DNA from: an uncultured Bacteroidales bacterium | Lineage (GTDB): Bacteria > Bacteroidota > Bacteroidia > Bacteroidales > UBA3824 | DNA: 64,000 bases | Direction of reading: 5' to 3' | Assembly (NCBI GenBank): GCA_937877455.1 | Contig: CALFIU010000129.1 | Span: forward strand, 8,829-72,828 | Part shown: positions 1 to 9,533 of the stretch, piece after piece | Numbering within the stretch: position 1 is the first letter of the stretch | Layout: every line of letters starts with the position of its first letter | Translations under genes and position numbers: made by a program | Notes under the pieces: generated by a model | The model's input: the letters and a program-made list of their open reading frames with translations, nothing else | Told to the model about the DNA's origin: nothing | The model's database searches: none

Positions 1-91
1 CAAGTCTTTCATATTTTATGTTTTTTATTTCAAATTTTAAAACTTTTCTAAAAACTTTTGTAATAATTTACCTACAATTTTTAGAAAAAAA

Positions 92-3000
92 CTATATTTT
101 CAAAACCTCAGCGTTAAATTTTTTGAGCCAACTATGTTGCAACTGCAATGCCAATAACGACTCCATTTCTGCTTTTAGGTCAAAATTTTCTTTAATTATC
201 CTTTCTGTTATTTTATCGGTATCGTCAATAAATTCCGATGGTTCTTTGCCTGTCTTAAACCTATAATCTGTTAGTCCCTCACTTATAAGCGAATAGGCAT
301 TATTATGTGCTTCTTGGGTATCTTCGTCGGTAAACAATTTACAATAACCACAAATTATTTTGTTGGCTGGTGTACGGTTTTCGGGATTGGATTGATCTAC
401 CGACTCTTCAAGATGTTTCAACTCGTTAACATTGCTTCCCGTTTGAGATATTATGTCGATTATCTTGTCAATGGTGTCGGGATTTTCTGGAATGTTGTAA
501 ACAAACTTACATTTATATTTCGACTTAAAATAATTTTGTAAGTTGTAGTTTATGCTTTCGTTTGTTAATGTGCCATCCTTCTGCTTTTCAAGTATTTTTT
601 CAAAAAACATAGCCGAATCTTGTGCCGATTTTTCGTATAAAGGATAAACCGTAGAATAGAAAAAATCTATTAAAACATTGGTATATTTTTCAAGCACAAG
701 AAAATTTCCATCCTCAATAGACGAAATATATTGCAAAGTTTTTTCCTTTGTGAGATTGCGCTGCAAAACCAAAAGCAATTTGCTACGATAATAATCTTTA
801 CTATGCTTTGTTAGCGATACATCTATTTCGTCCTTGGCAGGATTTACAAGATAGTCGTCGATAAGCTCAATTTCTTTAAGGCGAGTAATAGTTCTTAAAG
901 TGTCGCGCTTATTACGAAATTTTTTATAAAGACCAAACATTTCGGGTTTTGCGCCATCGTTCAAACGTTTGAGAAACACGCCACAATCCGACGAAACTGC
1001 CCGTTCAAAATCATCGTAGTTGTCGGTTTTGTCGTAACAGCGCAACAAATCGCGTCCTGAAACATCTACTTGAAGATTGTTTTTTATCAATTCTGATGCT
1101 TCAAAAAAAGCATTATTATAAAAAGGAACTTTTATTTTTGCGCATTCACCTTCGCGCACAGCATCGACAGCGGTTTGTATTCCATCGTTTTCTTCCGAGT
1201 CTGTTTCGTCTTCCATCTGCGAAAGGTATTCAAGCGCATTATCGGTGTTGTCGGTTATAAGTTCGTAAATATAAGTTTGAATTTTTTCGGCAATCTCAAC
1301 ATCAAAAGTTGATTCGGGCATTACAAGTTCGCTTGTTTTAAAATTAATGTAACCCAAACTTTTACTTTTGGAATTGGTGTAAATAAAAATCTGATATGGA
1401 TTTACCATTGGCTCTGTTTCCACTTCTATCCTAACGTTAAACTCGTTAAACACAGCTTCCTCAACAGTTTCTTTCGGCGATTTTATAGGAAACGACACTC
1501 CGTTGAGGATTTCGTCCATAACAATTTTTTCTTTTTCTGCCCCGGGATGCATCTTTGCAAGCCGTTCGAGATTAGCCGCTAAATCAAAACTTATAACAGA
1601 AATATTGTCGGCTTTAGAAAGATTTCCATTAGCATCTTGCACTATTTCGTAACTTTCGTATTCGGTTTCTGCGGTATTCAAAAGCACGTCAACATTTGGT
1701 TTTTGACAATTGGCTGCTCTACCATTTATACGATAAAATTCTTCTAACGATACAGGCGGTTCAAAATATATAATTTGATCCAAATTAGGAATATAAAGAC
1801 CTGTTCCCGCTGATTTTACCCCCGAAAGCACACTGCTACCACCATTGCAGAAATTTTTAGCCGCTCTTTGACTTCCTACAGCCTGCGAACTTGTAACTTC
1901 GCGATTTGTTTCATCAATGTCGCCATGATAAAAATCGGTATCAAGCCCACAAACCTTGGTTGGTTCGTTGTCGGGCGTGGTTTCGTCAAACGGTGGTAAC
2001 TCGCTTATTATCAAACTTTTTGTTTTTTTCGACTGACGAATTATGCTTTCGGCAACAGATTGTTTTAGTTTTCGAGAAAATGCTTGCAAATCTTCTGTAT
2101 TGCCACGGCGTTCCATAGTTATTTCGTGTACCTTTATCACTGGCAAAAACTTTGCTTCTGGCGAAACAACAAGTGTGGAATCAATTTCAAGTTTTTCGGC
2201 AATTTCGCTTTTTATATTATGCTCCAACGCTGAAGTAAACGCTCCGATACGCAAGGACATAATATTTTCGTCGTTGAAATTTTGACCTATAATTCTCTTT
2301 ATGTCTTGATAAAATGGCCTAAATTCTGGCGTTTGACCGCTAATACGTTGTGCCTCATCAATCATTATGTAATATATAGGAATGTTTTGATTATCAATAC
2401 GTTTAAAAACATTTCTAATATATGGGTCGTGAAGCAACTGTGGCGATATAAAAGTTATCAAACTGCGCCCTTGAGTTACGTCCTCTACGGCAAGATTTCT
2501 ATCTAATGTGTTTTGTAATGCTGGATTTATGTAATAATCAACGTCAATGTTACGGCTACGCAATGTATCAAACTGCATACGCATAACACTAAGCGTTGGC
2601 GGTAAAAAGAAACTATAACCCGGTTTCATAAGTGCCGCAAACATTGCCACAAGACTTTTTCCACCCGCTGGAGGTGTTACAAATAGCATATTTCTACCAT
2701 TGAGAAGCTGCGCAACTGCTTCTGCTTGACCTTGTTTGAAATCGTTTTTGGCAAATATGTTTTTCAAAAAGAATTTTAAAGCATCCTCTTGTTCATCAAA
2801 ATCTTCGGGATCTTCTTTATTTATGTTGATGTCGTAAAATATGCGATTGTCGAACAACAAACGAGTTTTTGTGCGTGGAGATTTCGACGAACGTATTATA
2901 GCCACTTTATTTGCAGCGGTTTCTATACTCTCGCTTTCAAATCCTGCGCGTCGCAACATTGATATGTCAATAAGCAAATCGTAAGGCTCACTTTTGTCAA

Positions 3001-4147
3001 ACTCCGAAACATTTTCTCTATAGCCTTGATAGAGCATGTTGAGGTCTGTTTCTTCAAACTCATCGGTATAAAAAATATCAAGTTCTACCTTAGGAAATTT
3101 TCTACCTTGATTTTCAAGTGCGAAAAACTTATTGAAATGCTGTTTAAGATCTTCAAAAGCTATAAAAGCACATGGCACATCGCGCTCAATAACACCTACT
3201 TTCCATTTTTTTGAATTTATATCAAGTACACCAGAATTTACAGCCTCTAAAACCGTTTTTTGGATTCGTGCAACGGCTGGTGGAGGAAGTGCAATTTGCA
3301 AAGCCTCAATGCCGTCTTCGTTAGCATACAACGGACTATTATAATTGGTGCGTAATATATCGAAATAGCCATTTTGAACAAAACCGTCTATTTCTGAAAG
3401 TTTATCTTCAAAACTATCACCTGTTTTTATTATCACATTACCATCTACATTGATGGTTTGAAACATCGATTTAATTCTTTCTTCGTTGATATAGTCAGTG
3501 CTATCATCATTGTTTTTTATTACCGCAAAACGATAGACAACACTATCAACAGTGTTGTCGGAATAAGGTACAGAAAAACACAAATCGGCATATTCGTTAA
3601 GAAAAGCATTTTTCTCATCGGCTTGCCAAACGTCCATACGACGACGAAATTTTTTGGAAAACCTAAAAATATCTCCAAACTTTTTTCCCGTTTCGGCAAG
3701 TTGTAAGATAAAACCACCTTCGTATTGCGAAACACAATTAAATAAAAAATCGTACATCAAAATCTGCTTGTCGTTGCCACCCGTAGGACGAACCACTTCT
3801 AAGCGTGGATCAATGATATGTAATGCTCTGAATATTAAATCCTTAACATCTTGCTTTTGAATTTCTCGTGTTATGCTTCCATCGCTGGAAATACGTTTTA
3901 AGGTTTTTCCAATAATTGTAGATAACTGATCTTCAATAAATTGTGAAGCGTATGCAGGCGTACCGCGCGACACCAAATTGTACATCAACGCTACAGCGGG
4001 ATCGGTAGAAACATTATTGATTTCAATGTTTCCGTCAAGCTCGAAATACGAAAGACTCTCGGTCAACAATCTTATCTTTTGCTTTACGACCTTGCTCTCG
4101 CTTAGGCATTCTATCCCGTTGGTAAAATATCCAGCTTTGAGTTGCAT
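92..4147 (-). CDS. Large RecQ-like superfamily 2 DNA helicase
   Basis: A 1351-residue protein with a RecQ-like helicase core in its middle. About 470 N-terminal residues match nothing I recognise. Around residue 472 comes a Q-motif-like GQAEAV, then Walker A PPAGGKS (about 492-498), Walker B/DEAQ at 597-600 followed by RISG and FRPFY, which parallels the DEAH-CIS-FRPDY block of RecQ. The second RecA lobe has a SAGTGLYIPNLDQIIYF motif and YRINGRAAN. The motif VI arginine that normally follows GRAG is replaced by Asn (GRAAN, 809-813), so ATP hydrolysis may be altered. The last 500 residues are unassigned, acidic and helical. No RecQ zinc-binding or HRDC region was recognised. It is a single gene, divergent from the PorE-like gene, with its stop 91 bp from the window edge. 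It could be a defence-island or repair helicase, but no partner is visible on this side. Confidence 0.7.
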   Translation of the reverse strand: MQLKAGYFTNGIECLSESKVVKQKIRLLTESLSYFELDGNIEINNVSTDPAVALMYNLVSRGTPAYASQFIEDQLSTIIGKTLKRISSDGSITREIQKQDVKDLIFRALHIIDPRLEVVRPTGGNDKQILMYDFLFNCVSQYEGGFILQLAETGKKFGDIFRFSKKFRRRMDVWQADEKNAFLNEYADLCFSVPYSDNTVDSVVYRFAVIKNNDDSTDYINEERIKSMFQTINVDGNVIIKTGDSFEDKLSEIDGFVQNGYFDILRTNYNSPLYANEDGIEALQIALPPPAVARIQKTVLEAVNSGVLDINSKKWKVGVIERDVPCAFIAFEDLKQHFNKFFALENQGRKFPKVELDIFYTDEFEETDLNMLYQGYRENVSEFDKSEPYDLLIDISMLRRAGFESESIETAANKVAIIRSSKSPRTKTRLLFDNRIFYDININKEDPEDFDEQEDALKFFLKNIFAKNDFKQGQAEAVAQLLNGRNMLFVTPPAGGKSLVAMFAALMKPGYSFFLPPTLSVMRMQFDTLRSRNIDVDYYINPALQNTLDRNLAVEDVTQGRSLITFISPQLLHDPYIRNVFKRIDNQNIPIYYIMIDEAQRISGQTPEFRPFYQDIKRIIGQNFNDENIMSLRIGAFTSALEHNIKSEIAEKLEIDSTLVVSPEAKFLPVIKVHEITMERRGNTEDLQAFSRKLKQSVAESIIRQSKKTKSLIISELPPFDETTPDNEPTKVCGLDTDFYHGDIDETNREVTSSQAVGSQRAAKNFCNGGSSVLSGVKSAGTGLYIPNLDQIIYFEPPVSLEEFYRINGRAANCQKPNVDVLLNTAETEYESYEIVQDANGNLSKADNISVISFDLAANLERLAKMHPGAEKEKIVMDEILNGVSFPIKSPKETVEEAVFNEFNVRIEVETEPMVNPYQIFIYTNSKSKSLGYINFKTSELVMPESTFDVEIAEKIQTYIYELITDNTDNALEYLSQMEDETDSEENDGIQTAVDAVREGECAKIKVPFYNNAFFEASELIKNNLQVDVSGRDLLRCYDKTDNYDDFERAVSSDCGVFLKRLNDGAKPEMFGLYKKFRNKRDTLRTITRLKEIELIDDYLVNPAKDEIDVSLTKHSKDYYRSKLLLVLQRNLTKEKTLQYISSIEDGNFLVLEKYTNVLIDFFYSTVYPLYEKSAQDSAMFFEKILEKQKDGTLTNESINYNLQNYFKSKYKCKFVYNIPENPDTIDKIIDIISQTGSNVNELKHLEESVDQSNPENRTPANKIICGYCKLFTDEDTQEAHNNAYSLISEGLTDYRFKTGKEPSEFIDDTDKITERIIKENFDLKAEMESLLALQLQHSWLKKFNAEVLKI

Positions 4148-4285
4148 AATTATAAATTGCTAAATTTTCGCTAAAATTGGCAAATATCGGCGTTTTTTAC
4201 AAATATTTTTTCGAGAAAAAACAAGTTATTTGCAAATTACATTTTTTTTCATAATTTTACACATTGATTTTTAACGCTTTAAATT

Positions 4286-6676
4286 ATGGTAAAAAAACTT
4301 TTATATTTTTCGTTTTTATTAACGTTTTCGCAAAATCCGTGCTTTTCTCAAAGTCTCAAAAACGCTTTTAACAATATTAACGAACAAAAATACGAAGAAG
4401 CTTGGGGCATTTTTGCTAAAAGCCTAAGCAAAGGCAAAGAAATAACAGCATGCAACTACGGCATAGGACTTATTCTAAGTTCAGACAATTATAGCCGTAA
4501 AAACAATCTCCAAGCATTTAGAAAACTAAGGTTGGCCAACGACTTATACAACCGCCAATCGCAAGAAAACAAAACATATTGCGAAAAAAACTATCAATTT
4601 ACCAAAATCGATGTTTACAAAAAAATGATTAACACTGCCGCCGCAGAATATTCATGGGTAAAAGATACCAATTCGGTAGAGGCATACACTTGGTTTATAG
4701 AAAACTTTGACGGTGCTGATACACTTGTTGCCGATGCTCAATGGCGTAAAGCTCAGATTAACAACGATTTTAAAGAATTAAAAAAACTATCAGAAAAATA
4801 TCCTAACGCACCTTTTGCCCAAGAAGCCGCAAAGTTTAGCCAAGAAGAATGGCGTAAAGTAAAAGACAAATATTTTGAAGAATTGGACATAAACACAATA
4901 CAAAAATTTCGTCAGCGTTACCCCGACTATCCATACTACACTGCCGACGACACAATAAAAATAAAACTTGCCCAACGCGCAGCTCAATTATTAATGCACC
5001 TACCCTACAACCCAGCAAATGAACTATTTTACGAAGATTTTATTATTCGCGCTGCTCCATCATACATAGCTTACACAGCACTACAACGCATGGCATCGCC
5101 ACTAATTGCAGAAAAAAAATATGCCGAAGCCGCCGAATTGTTCAACAAATTCCGCCCAAAATTTATAGGTTCAGAAGACCTAATAGACCAAACAGTAGCA
5201 CTACTCAAAGCTGCCGATCAACCTCTAAAAATAACACCATATCCAGAAGCTATCAATAGTTCAGAAATGCAATATGCACCAGTATTAACCGCCGATGGAA
5301 AACGTATGTATTATTGTCAAAACTCAACAGGATACGACGAAGATGTTTATTATTCCGATTTTTTGGGCGGGAAATGGGAAAATACAGTTGCCATGAACAA
5401 CTTCAATACAGGATCGGGCAACGAAGCACCACTTGCAGTTTCGGCGGACGGCAACACACTTCTTATTTTTAAAGACGCAAAAATTTATCGCAGCGACAAA
5501 CGTTACACTGGTTGGTCGCCATTAAACGAATTTAAGCAACTAAATTCTGGCAAATCGTGGAACGCTGATGCTGTTTTTTCGAGCGACGGTAACGCTATTA
5601 TTTTTACTTCCGACAGGCAAGGCAACATTGGCAATTATCATCCTCACATGCAACTATTTTGCGGCTCCACTTCAGGCAACTCCGATATATACGTTTGCGA
5701 AAAAAATCCAGATGGCACATGGGGTTACCCTGTAAACCTTGGTCCAATAATCAACACGCCGTATGCAGAACGTAGCCCATACCTCGCCCAAGACATGAAA
5801 ACTCTATACTTTGCAAGCGAAGGACACCCCGGACTTGGACGTATGGATGTATATAAATGCCAACGTCTTAGCGATACATCATGGACACAATGGAGTAAAC
5901 CAATAAACCTTGGTAAAAGCATAAATACTGCCGACGATGATTATGACTACAAAATTGCCCCAGACGGCAAAACCGCTTATTTTACACAATTTACTGGCAA
6001 TAAATCAAAAATTTGCAACACTGAACTACCCATAAAATTAAGACCATCGATAGTTGCGCATATTTTTGGAAAAGTAACCGACCAAAAAGGTAATCCTTTG
6101 CAAGCCAATATTGTATGGGAAGACTTAGAAACATCCAAACAACTTGGCAAACTAAGTTCCGAACCTGCCACAGGAAACTACTTTATTTCTCTTCCTGGTG
6201 GTAAAAACTATGGTTATTACGTTGATTGTAAAGGTTACTATCCCTCATCAGGAAACCTAAACACAGAAAAACTTCTTAAAGGCGAAAACATAGAACACAA
6301 CATAGTAATGGCTTCGTATGAAGATATTGCTGGTGGTCAATCAATTGTGTTGCAAAACATATTTTTCGACAACGACAAATACGACCTAAAACCACAATCA
6401 TATCCAGAACTAAAACGTCTTGCATCGTTTTTAAAAAACAATCAAGGTTCAACTCTCGAAATTTCTGGTCATACCGACATTACTGGCTCGACAGAACACA
6501 ACAAAACATTATCACAAAACAGAGCAGAAGCCGTAAAAAATTATTTAATATCAATAGGTTGCGATGGAACAAAAATATCTGCAGTAGGCGTTGGAAGCGA
6601 GAAACCTGTTGCCGACAACAACACAACGGAAGGACGTGCAAAAAACAGACGCGTAGAATTTAGGGTTATAAAATAA
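4286..6676 (+). CDS. PorE-like OmpA-family protein (TPR, PD40 propeller, CarboxypepD_reg, OmpA)
   Basis: A 796-residue exported protein; a hydrophobic N-terminus ends near CFSQ (residues 19-22). The domain order is: TPR-like helical region (about 25-310), WD40-like PD40 beta-propeller repeats (about 315-590, with several SxDG and YFxS blades), a carboxypeptidase-regulatory-like beta-sandwich (about 595-675), and a C-terminal OmpA peptidoglycan-binding domain (about 685-796) containing FFDNDKYDL, SGHTD and NRRVEF. This is the four-part architecture described for PorE of the type IX secretion system, which anchors the machinery to peptidoglycan. The gene stands alone, with a strong terminator after it. 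gldJ and porP elsewhere in the window support a type IX system in this organism. Assignment to PorE rather than another OmpA/PD40 paralogue is inference from architecture. Confidence 0.75.
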   Translation: MVKKLLYFSFLLTFSQNPCFSQSLKNAFNNINEQKYEEAWGIFAKSLSKGKEITACNYGIGLILSSDNYSRKNNLQAFRKLRLANDLYNRQSQENKTYCEKNYQFTKIDVYKKMINTAAAEYSWVKDTNSVEAYTWFIENFDGADTLVADAQWRKAQINNDFKELKKLSEKYPNAPFAQEAAKFSQEEWRKVKDKYFEELDINTIQKFRQRYPDYPYYTADDTIKIKLAQRAAQLLMHLPYNPANELFYEDFIIRAAPSYIAYTALQRMASPLIAEKKYAEAAELFNKFRPKFIGSEDLIDQTVALLKAADQPLKITPYPEAINSSEMQYAPVLTADGKRMYYCQNSTGYDEDVYYSDFLGGKWENTVAMNNFNTGSGNEAPLAVSADGNTLLIFKDAKIYRSDKRYTGWSPLNEFKQLNSGKSWNADAVFSSDGNAIIFTSDRQGNIGNYHPHMQLFCGSTSGNSDIYVCEKNPDGTWGYPVNLGPIINTPYAERSPYLAQDMKTLYFASEGHPGLGRMDVYKCQRLSDTSWTQWSKPINLGKSINTADDDYDYKIAPDGKTAYFTQFTGNKSKICNTELPIKLRPSIVAHIFGKVTDQKGNPLQANIVWEDLETSKQLGKLSSEPATGNYFISLPGGKNYGYYVDCKGYYPSSGNLNTEKLLKGENIEHNIVMASYEDIAGGQSIVLQNIFFDNDKYDLKPQSYPELKRLASFLKNNQGSTLEISGHTDITGSTEHNKTLSQNRAEAVKNYLISIGCDGTKISAVGVGSEKPVADNNTTEGRAKNRRVEFRVIK

Positions 6677-6689
6677 AAAAAAATTTCAA

Positions 6690-6735
6690 AAACAGTGTTG
6701 AAACACCTTATATAATACCTCAACACTGTTTTTTT
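6690..6735 (+). terminator. Rho-independent terminator after the PorE-like gene
   Basis: A perfect 12-bp stem (6690-6701 with 6720-6731), 18-nt loop, followed by a T run to 6735. It begins 13 nt after the stop codon of the PorE-like gene. Confidence 0.85.
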
Positions 6736-7064
6736 GATTAACTTTCAACGTCCAATTTTATAATGGGAGTTCTAAAAATTAGATTCTTCAAGGCGTAAGA
6801 AATCGAAAAAGCGCAGTTTTCTGATTGTAAATCAACAAGTTAATTTTAAATTTTACGAATTTAACAAATAAACTTCCACTATATTTATATTCGTTTAATT
6901 CGCTTAAAACTTGCGTCTTTTGTTTAATATAACTATCTGTTAGACAAATTTGTATTATTCGTTTAATTCGTTGTTAAAAAAATCAAATGAAATCGACGTG
7001 CACTAAAAAAATATTGCAATAGTCCATTTTTATCAAAAAATTAAAAAAATTGGCAAAAAATTTA
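6736..7064. other. Intergenic region upstream of sufB
   Basis: No gene is supported here. It holds one arm of an inverted repeat (6765-6832, described separately) and two copies of the 14-mer ATTCGTTTAATTCG (6889-6902 and 6957-6970, 68 bp apart) in AT-rich sequence. The sufB promoter lies at its right edge. Confidence 0.6.
6765..6832 (+). repeat. Inverted-repeat copy 1 flanking sufB
   Basis: About 68 bp that match, in inverted orientation, 8669-8736 on the other side of sufB with only a handful of differences. The shared core is GAAATCGAAAAAGCGCAG. This copy lacks the opposite arm that makes the right-hand copy a full palindrome, so it looks like half of the element. Confidence 0.8.
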
Positions 7065-7072
7065 TATTTTTG
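7065..7072 (+). promoter_or_regulatory. Candidate sufB promoter, -7 element
   Basis: TATTTTTG fits the Bacteroidota -7 consensus TAnnTTTG and lies 22 nt before the ATG at 7094. No well-spaced -33 TTTG was found. An ATG at 7070 overlaps this element and is therefore an unlikely start. Confidence 0.5.
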
Positions 7073-7093
7073 CAGATATTTTTAACAAAAGAA

Positions 7094-8542
7094 ATGGCCG
7101 AAAACAATAAAGATATAATACAAGATATTGAAAATCAAAGCTATAAAGCTGGATTTACAACAAATATCGAAATGGAAACATTTCCCAAAGGGCTCAACGA
7201 AGACATAATTACCAAAATGTCGCAAATAAGAAACGAACCCGAAGAAATGCTTCAATTTAGGCTCAACGCCTATCGTATTTGGAAAGACATGAAACTTCCA
7301 AAATGGGCGCATCTTGATTTTAAAGAACCTGATTATCAAGATATAATATATTATGCTGTTCCTAAAAACAAACCAAAATACAACAATTTAGACGAAGTTG
7401 ATCCAGAATTACTAAAAACTTACGAAAAACTTGGCATCCCACTTTCGGAACAAAAAGCATTGGCGGGAGTTGCTGTTGACGCAGTTTTCGATAGTATGTC
7501 GGTACATACCACAATGCGCGAAAAACTTGCCGAAGTTGGTGTAATTTTTTGCTCAATAAGTGATGCAATAAAAGATTATCCAGAGCTAATAAAAAAATAT
7601 CTTGGAAGCGTTGTTCCACCCAAAGACAATTATTATGCTGCACTCAATTCGGCTGTTTTTACCGATGGGTCATTTGTTTACATTCCCCAAGGCGTACGTT
7701 GCCCAGTAGAATTAAGCACATATTTCCGCATCAACGCCGCAAAAACTGGTCAGTTTGAACGCACATTGATAATTGCCGACCAAGATAGTTATGTTTCTTA
7801 TCTCGAAGGTTGTACAGCACCTATGCGCGACGAAAGCCAATTGCATGCCGCGGTGGTAGAACTTGTTGCACTACAAAACGCCGAGATTAAATATTCTACC
7901 GTACAAAACTGGTATCCGGGTGACAAAAACGGTAAAGGTGGTATTTACAATTTTGTTACAAAACGAGGAATGTGCAAAGGCGACAATTCTAAAATTTCGT
8001 GGACACAGGTAGAAACAGGCTCGGCAATAACATGGAAATATCCATCTACTATTCTTAAAGGAAACAACTCAGTATCAGAGTTTTATTCAGTTGCCGTAAC
8101 CAACAATTATCAACAAGCCGACACTGGCACAAAGATGGTTCACATTGGCAACAACACAAAATCGACAATTATAAGCAAAGGTATTTCGCTTGGCAAAAGC
8201 CAAAACTCATATCGAGGTCTTGTAAAAGTAGCAAAAAAAGCACACAACGCGCGTAACTATTCGCAATGCGACAGCCTACTCATTGGCGACAAGTGCGGTG
8301 CACATACATTCCCGTATATCGATTGCGCAAATAAAACAGCAACCCTCGAACATGAAGCTACAACTTCAAAAATATCCGATGAACAATTGTTCTACTGCCG
8401 TCAGAGAGGCATTTCTACAGAAAACGCTGTTAGTTTGATAGTAAACGGTTTTGCAAAAGACGTTCTCAACAAACTACCTATGGAATTTGCAGTTGAAGCG
8501 CGTAAATTGTTATCAATAACATTAGAAGGTAGCGTTGGATAA
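7094..8542 (+). CDS. sufB: Fe-S cluster assembly scaffold SufB
   Basis: A 482-residue SufB, close to the family's usual length. SufB is the main scaffold of the cytoplasmic SufBCD complex, which assembles Fe-S clusters using sulfur from SufS/SufE. The conserved C-terminal half is clear: FVYIPQGVRCPVELSTYFR, SYLEGCTAP, the GMCKGDNSKISWTQVETGSAITWKYPS region (around 295-320), and a C-terminal SFEG-type helix with EHEATTSKISDEQLFYCRQRG. I chose the start at 7094 (MAENNKD) because the upstream in-frame ATG at 7070 overlaps the -7 element. In most Bacteroidota sufB heads the suf operon. Here it lies alone on the opposite strand and converges on the gamma-carbonic-anhydrase end of the sufCDSE run, with inverted repeats on both sides. 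Confidence 0.96.
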   Translation: MAENNKDIIQDIENQSYKAGFTTNIEMETFPKGLNEDIITKMSQIRNEPEEMLQFRLNAYRIWKDMKLPKWAHLDFKEPDYQDIIYYAVPKNKPKYNNLDEVDPELLKTYEKLGIPLSEQKALAGVAVDAVFDSMSVHTTMREKLAEVGVIFCSISDAIKDYPELIKKYLGSVVPPKDNYYAALNSAVFTDGSFVYIPQGVRCPVELSTYFRINAAKTGQFERTLIIADQDSYVSYLEGCTAPMRDESQLHAAVVELVALQNAEIKYSTVQNWYPGDKNGKGGIYNFVTKRGMCKGDNSKISWTQVETGSAITWKYPSTILKGNNSVSEFYSVAVTNNYQQADTGTKMVHIGNNTKSTIISKGISLGKSQNSYRGLVKVAKKAHNARNYSQCDSLLIGDKCGAHTFPYIDCANKTATLEHEATTSKISDEQLFYCRQRGISTENAVSLIVNGFAKDVLNKLPMEFAVEARKLLSITLEGSVG

Positions 8543-8549
8543 GCACTTA

Positions 8550-8595
8550 AAAGGTTATGTTTTTTGAATAAATTAATTCACAAAACATAACCTTT
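8550..8595 (+). terminator. Terminator hairpin after sufB
   Basis: A perfect 14-bp stem (8550-8563 with 8582-8595) starting 8 nt after the sufB stop. The T tract after the stem is short and interrupted, so termination strength is uncertain. Confidence 0.65.
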
Positions 8596-8616
8596 ATATT
8601 ACATATAATATTTTAC

Positions 8617-8738
8617 GAGGGTTCTAAAAATTGCTTTTTCTACGTTGTATTTCAATCTCAAAATGCTTATTTACAATCAGTAAACTGCGCTTTTTCGATT
8701 TCATACGCCTTGAAAAATCTATTTTTTTAAAACTCCTC
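8617..8738. repeat. 122-bp palindromic element between sufB and the carbonic-anhydrase gene
   Basis: The element has GAGGGTTCTAAAAAT at the left end and the inverted GAGGAGTTTTAAAAA at the right end. Its two arms are imperfectly complementary and meet at a central TTTAC-AATCA-GTAAA hairpin (8670-8685). The right half (8669-8736) is an inverted copy of 6765-6832. It abuts the stop codon of the gene at 8740. Size, terminal inverted repeats and dispersed copies suggest a miniature mobile or REP-like element. Confidence 0.7.
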
Positions 8739-8739
8739 T

Positions 8740-9255
8740 TTATTCTCTATACCAATCGGCATACATTGCATAATTGTCAACAATTCTGTTAATTGTATCT
8801 TTTTGCAATTTTTCGTCCACATTTTTTATTTTTTTTGCAGGACAACCAGCATAAACGCCACCGGGTTCGGTTATTGTACCCTTTGTAACCACTGCCCCAG
8901 CCGCAACAATGCAATTTTCCTCAATAACAGCATCGTCCATAACAATTGCACCCATGCCAATTAGCACATTATCTTTGATAGTGCAACCATGTACAATGGC
9001 ATTGTGAGCAATGCTTACATTGTTGCCAATAATTGTAGGCGATGTTTTATATGTGCAGTGAATAACAGCATTGTCTTGAATATTAACACGGTTGCCACAA
9101 CGAATAAAATGAACATCACCGCGCAAAACTGCTCCAAACCAAATATTACAATCATCTCCCATTACAACATCACCAATAACTGTACAATTATCGGCAAGCC
9201 AAATATTTTTTCCAAAAGCAGGAGTTTTTCCTTTTAGTGTCTTTATTAATGCCAT
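8740..9255 (-). CDS. Gamma-carbonic-anhydrase-like hexapeptide protein
   Basis: A 171-residue left-handed beta-helix protein built of hexapeptide repeats (IGDVVMGDDCNIWFGAVLRGD, then VNIQDNAVIHC, VSIAHNAIVHGC and VLIGMGAIVMDDA). The three histidines in VIHC, IAHNA and IVHGC match the metal-binding His triad of the YrdA/PaaY/gamma-carbonic anhydrase family, so a metal site is likely. The usual family length is 165-185. It is the last gene of the minus-strand suf run, 7 bp after the DUF1294 gene. Its physiological substrate is not shown by sequence; many YrdA-type members have weak or no measured carbonic anhydrase activity. Confidence 0.88.
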   Translation of the reverse strand: MALIKTLKGKTPAFGKNIWLADNCTVIGDVVMGDDCNIWFGAVLRGDVHFIRCGNRVNIQDNAVIHCTYKTSPTIIGNNVSIAHNAIVHGCTIKDNVLIGMGAIVMDDAVIEENCIVAAGAVVTKGTITEPGGVYAGCPAKKIKNVDEKLQKDTINRIVDNYAMYADWYRE

Positions 9256-9262
9256 TTTATTA

Positions 9263-9526
9263 TTAATTAGTCAAAAAACATACTATCAAAACAATTTGAG
9301 CAACCAAGATAAGGGGAACTCCGATTTTAAATTTGTTTTTTTGGGTTTTATGTCTAAAAAAATACATTCCTAACAATGCCCCAATACTGCCACCAATAAC
9401 AGCCCAAATAAGCAATGCCGATTCTGATATACGCCACTTTTCTTTTTTGGCTTTCCATTTATCAATTCCATAAACAAAAAAAGCCAAAATATTGATTATA
9501 AACAGATAAACAACCAAATAGTTCAT
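9263..9526 (-). CDS. DUF1294 small membrane protein
   Basis: 87 residues. Hydrophobic segments at about 3-20, 38-58 and 67-85 flank a basic loop. The motifs YGIDKWKAKK, RISE, GGSIGALLGMYFFRHKT and KF are the hallmark of DUF1294 membrane proteins, whose function is unknown. It lies 7 bp after sufT and 7 bp before the carbonic-anhydrase-like gene, so it is presumably co-transcribed with the suf genes. A functional link to Fe-S assembly cannot be inferred from co-transcription alone. Confidence 0.85.
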   Translation of the reverse strand: MNYLVVYLFIINILAFFVYGIDKWKAKKEKWRISESALLIWAVIGGSIGALLGMYFFRHKTQKNKFKIGVPLILVAQIVLIVCFLTN

Positions 9527-9533
9527 TTTGTAT

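Noticed and set aside
6980..7005. Sequence TCAAATGAAATC upstream of sufB resembling the MITE end
   Set aside because: Only about 11 bases match, with no partner inverted repeat or central hairpin within 250 bp; probably chance in AT-rich DNA.
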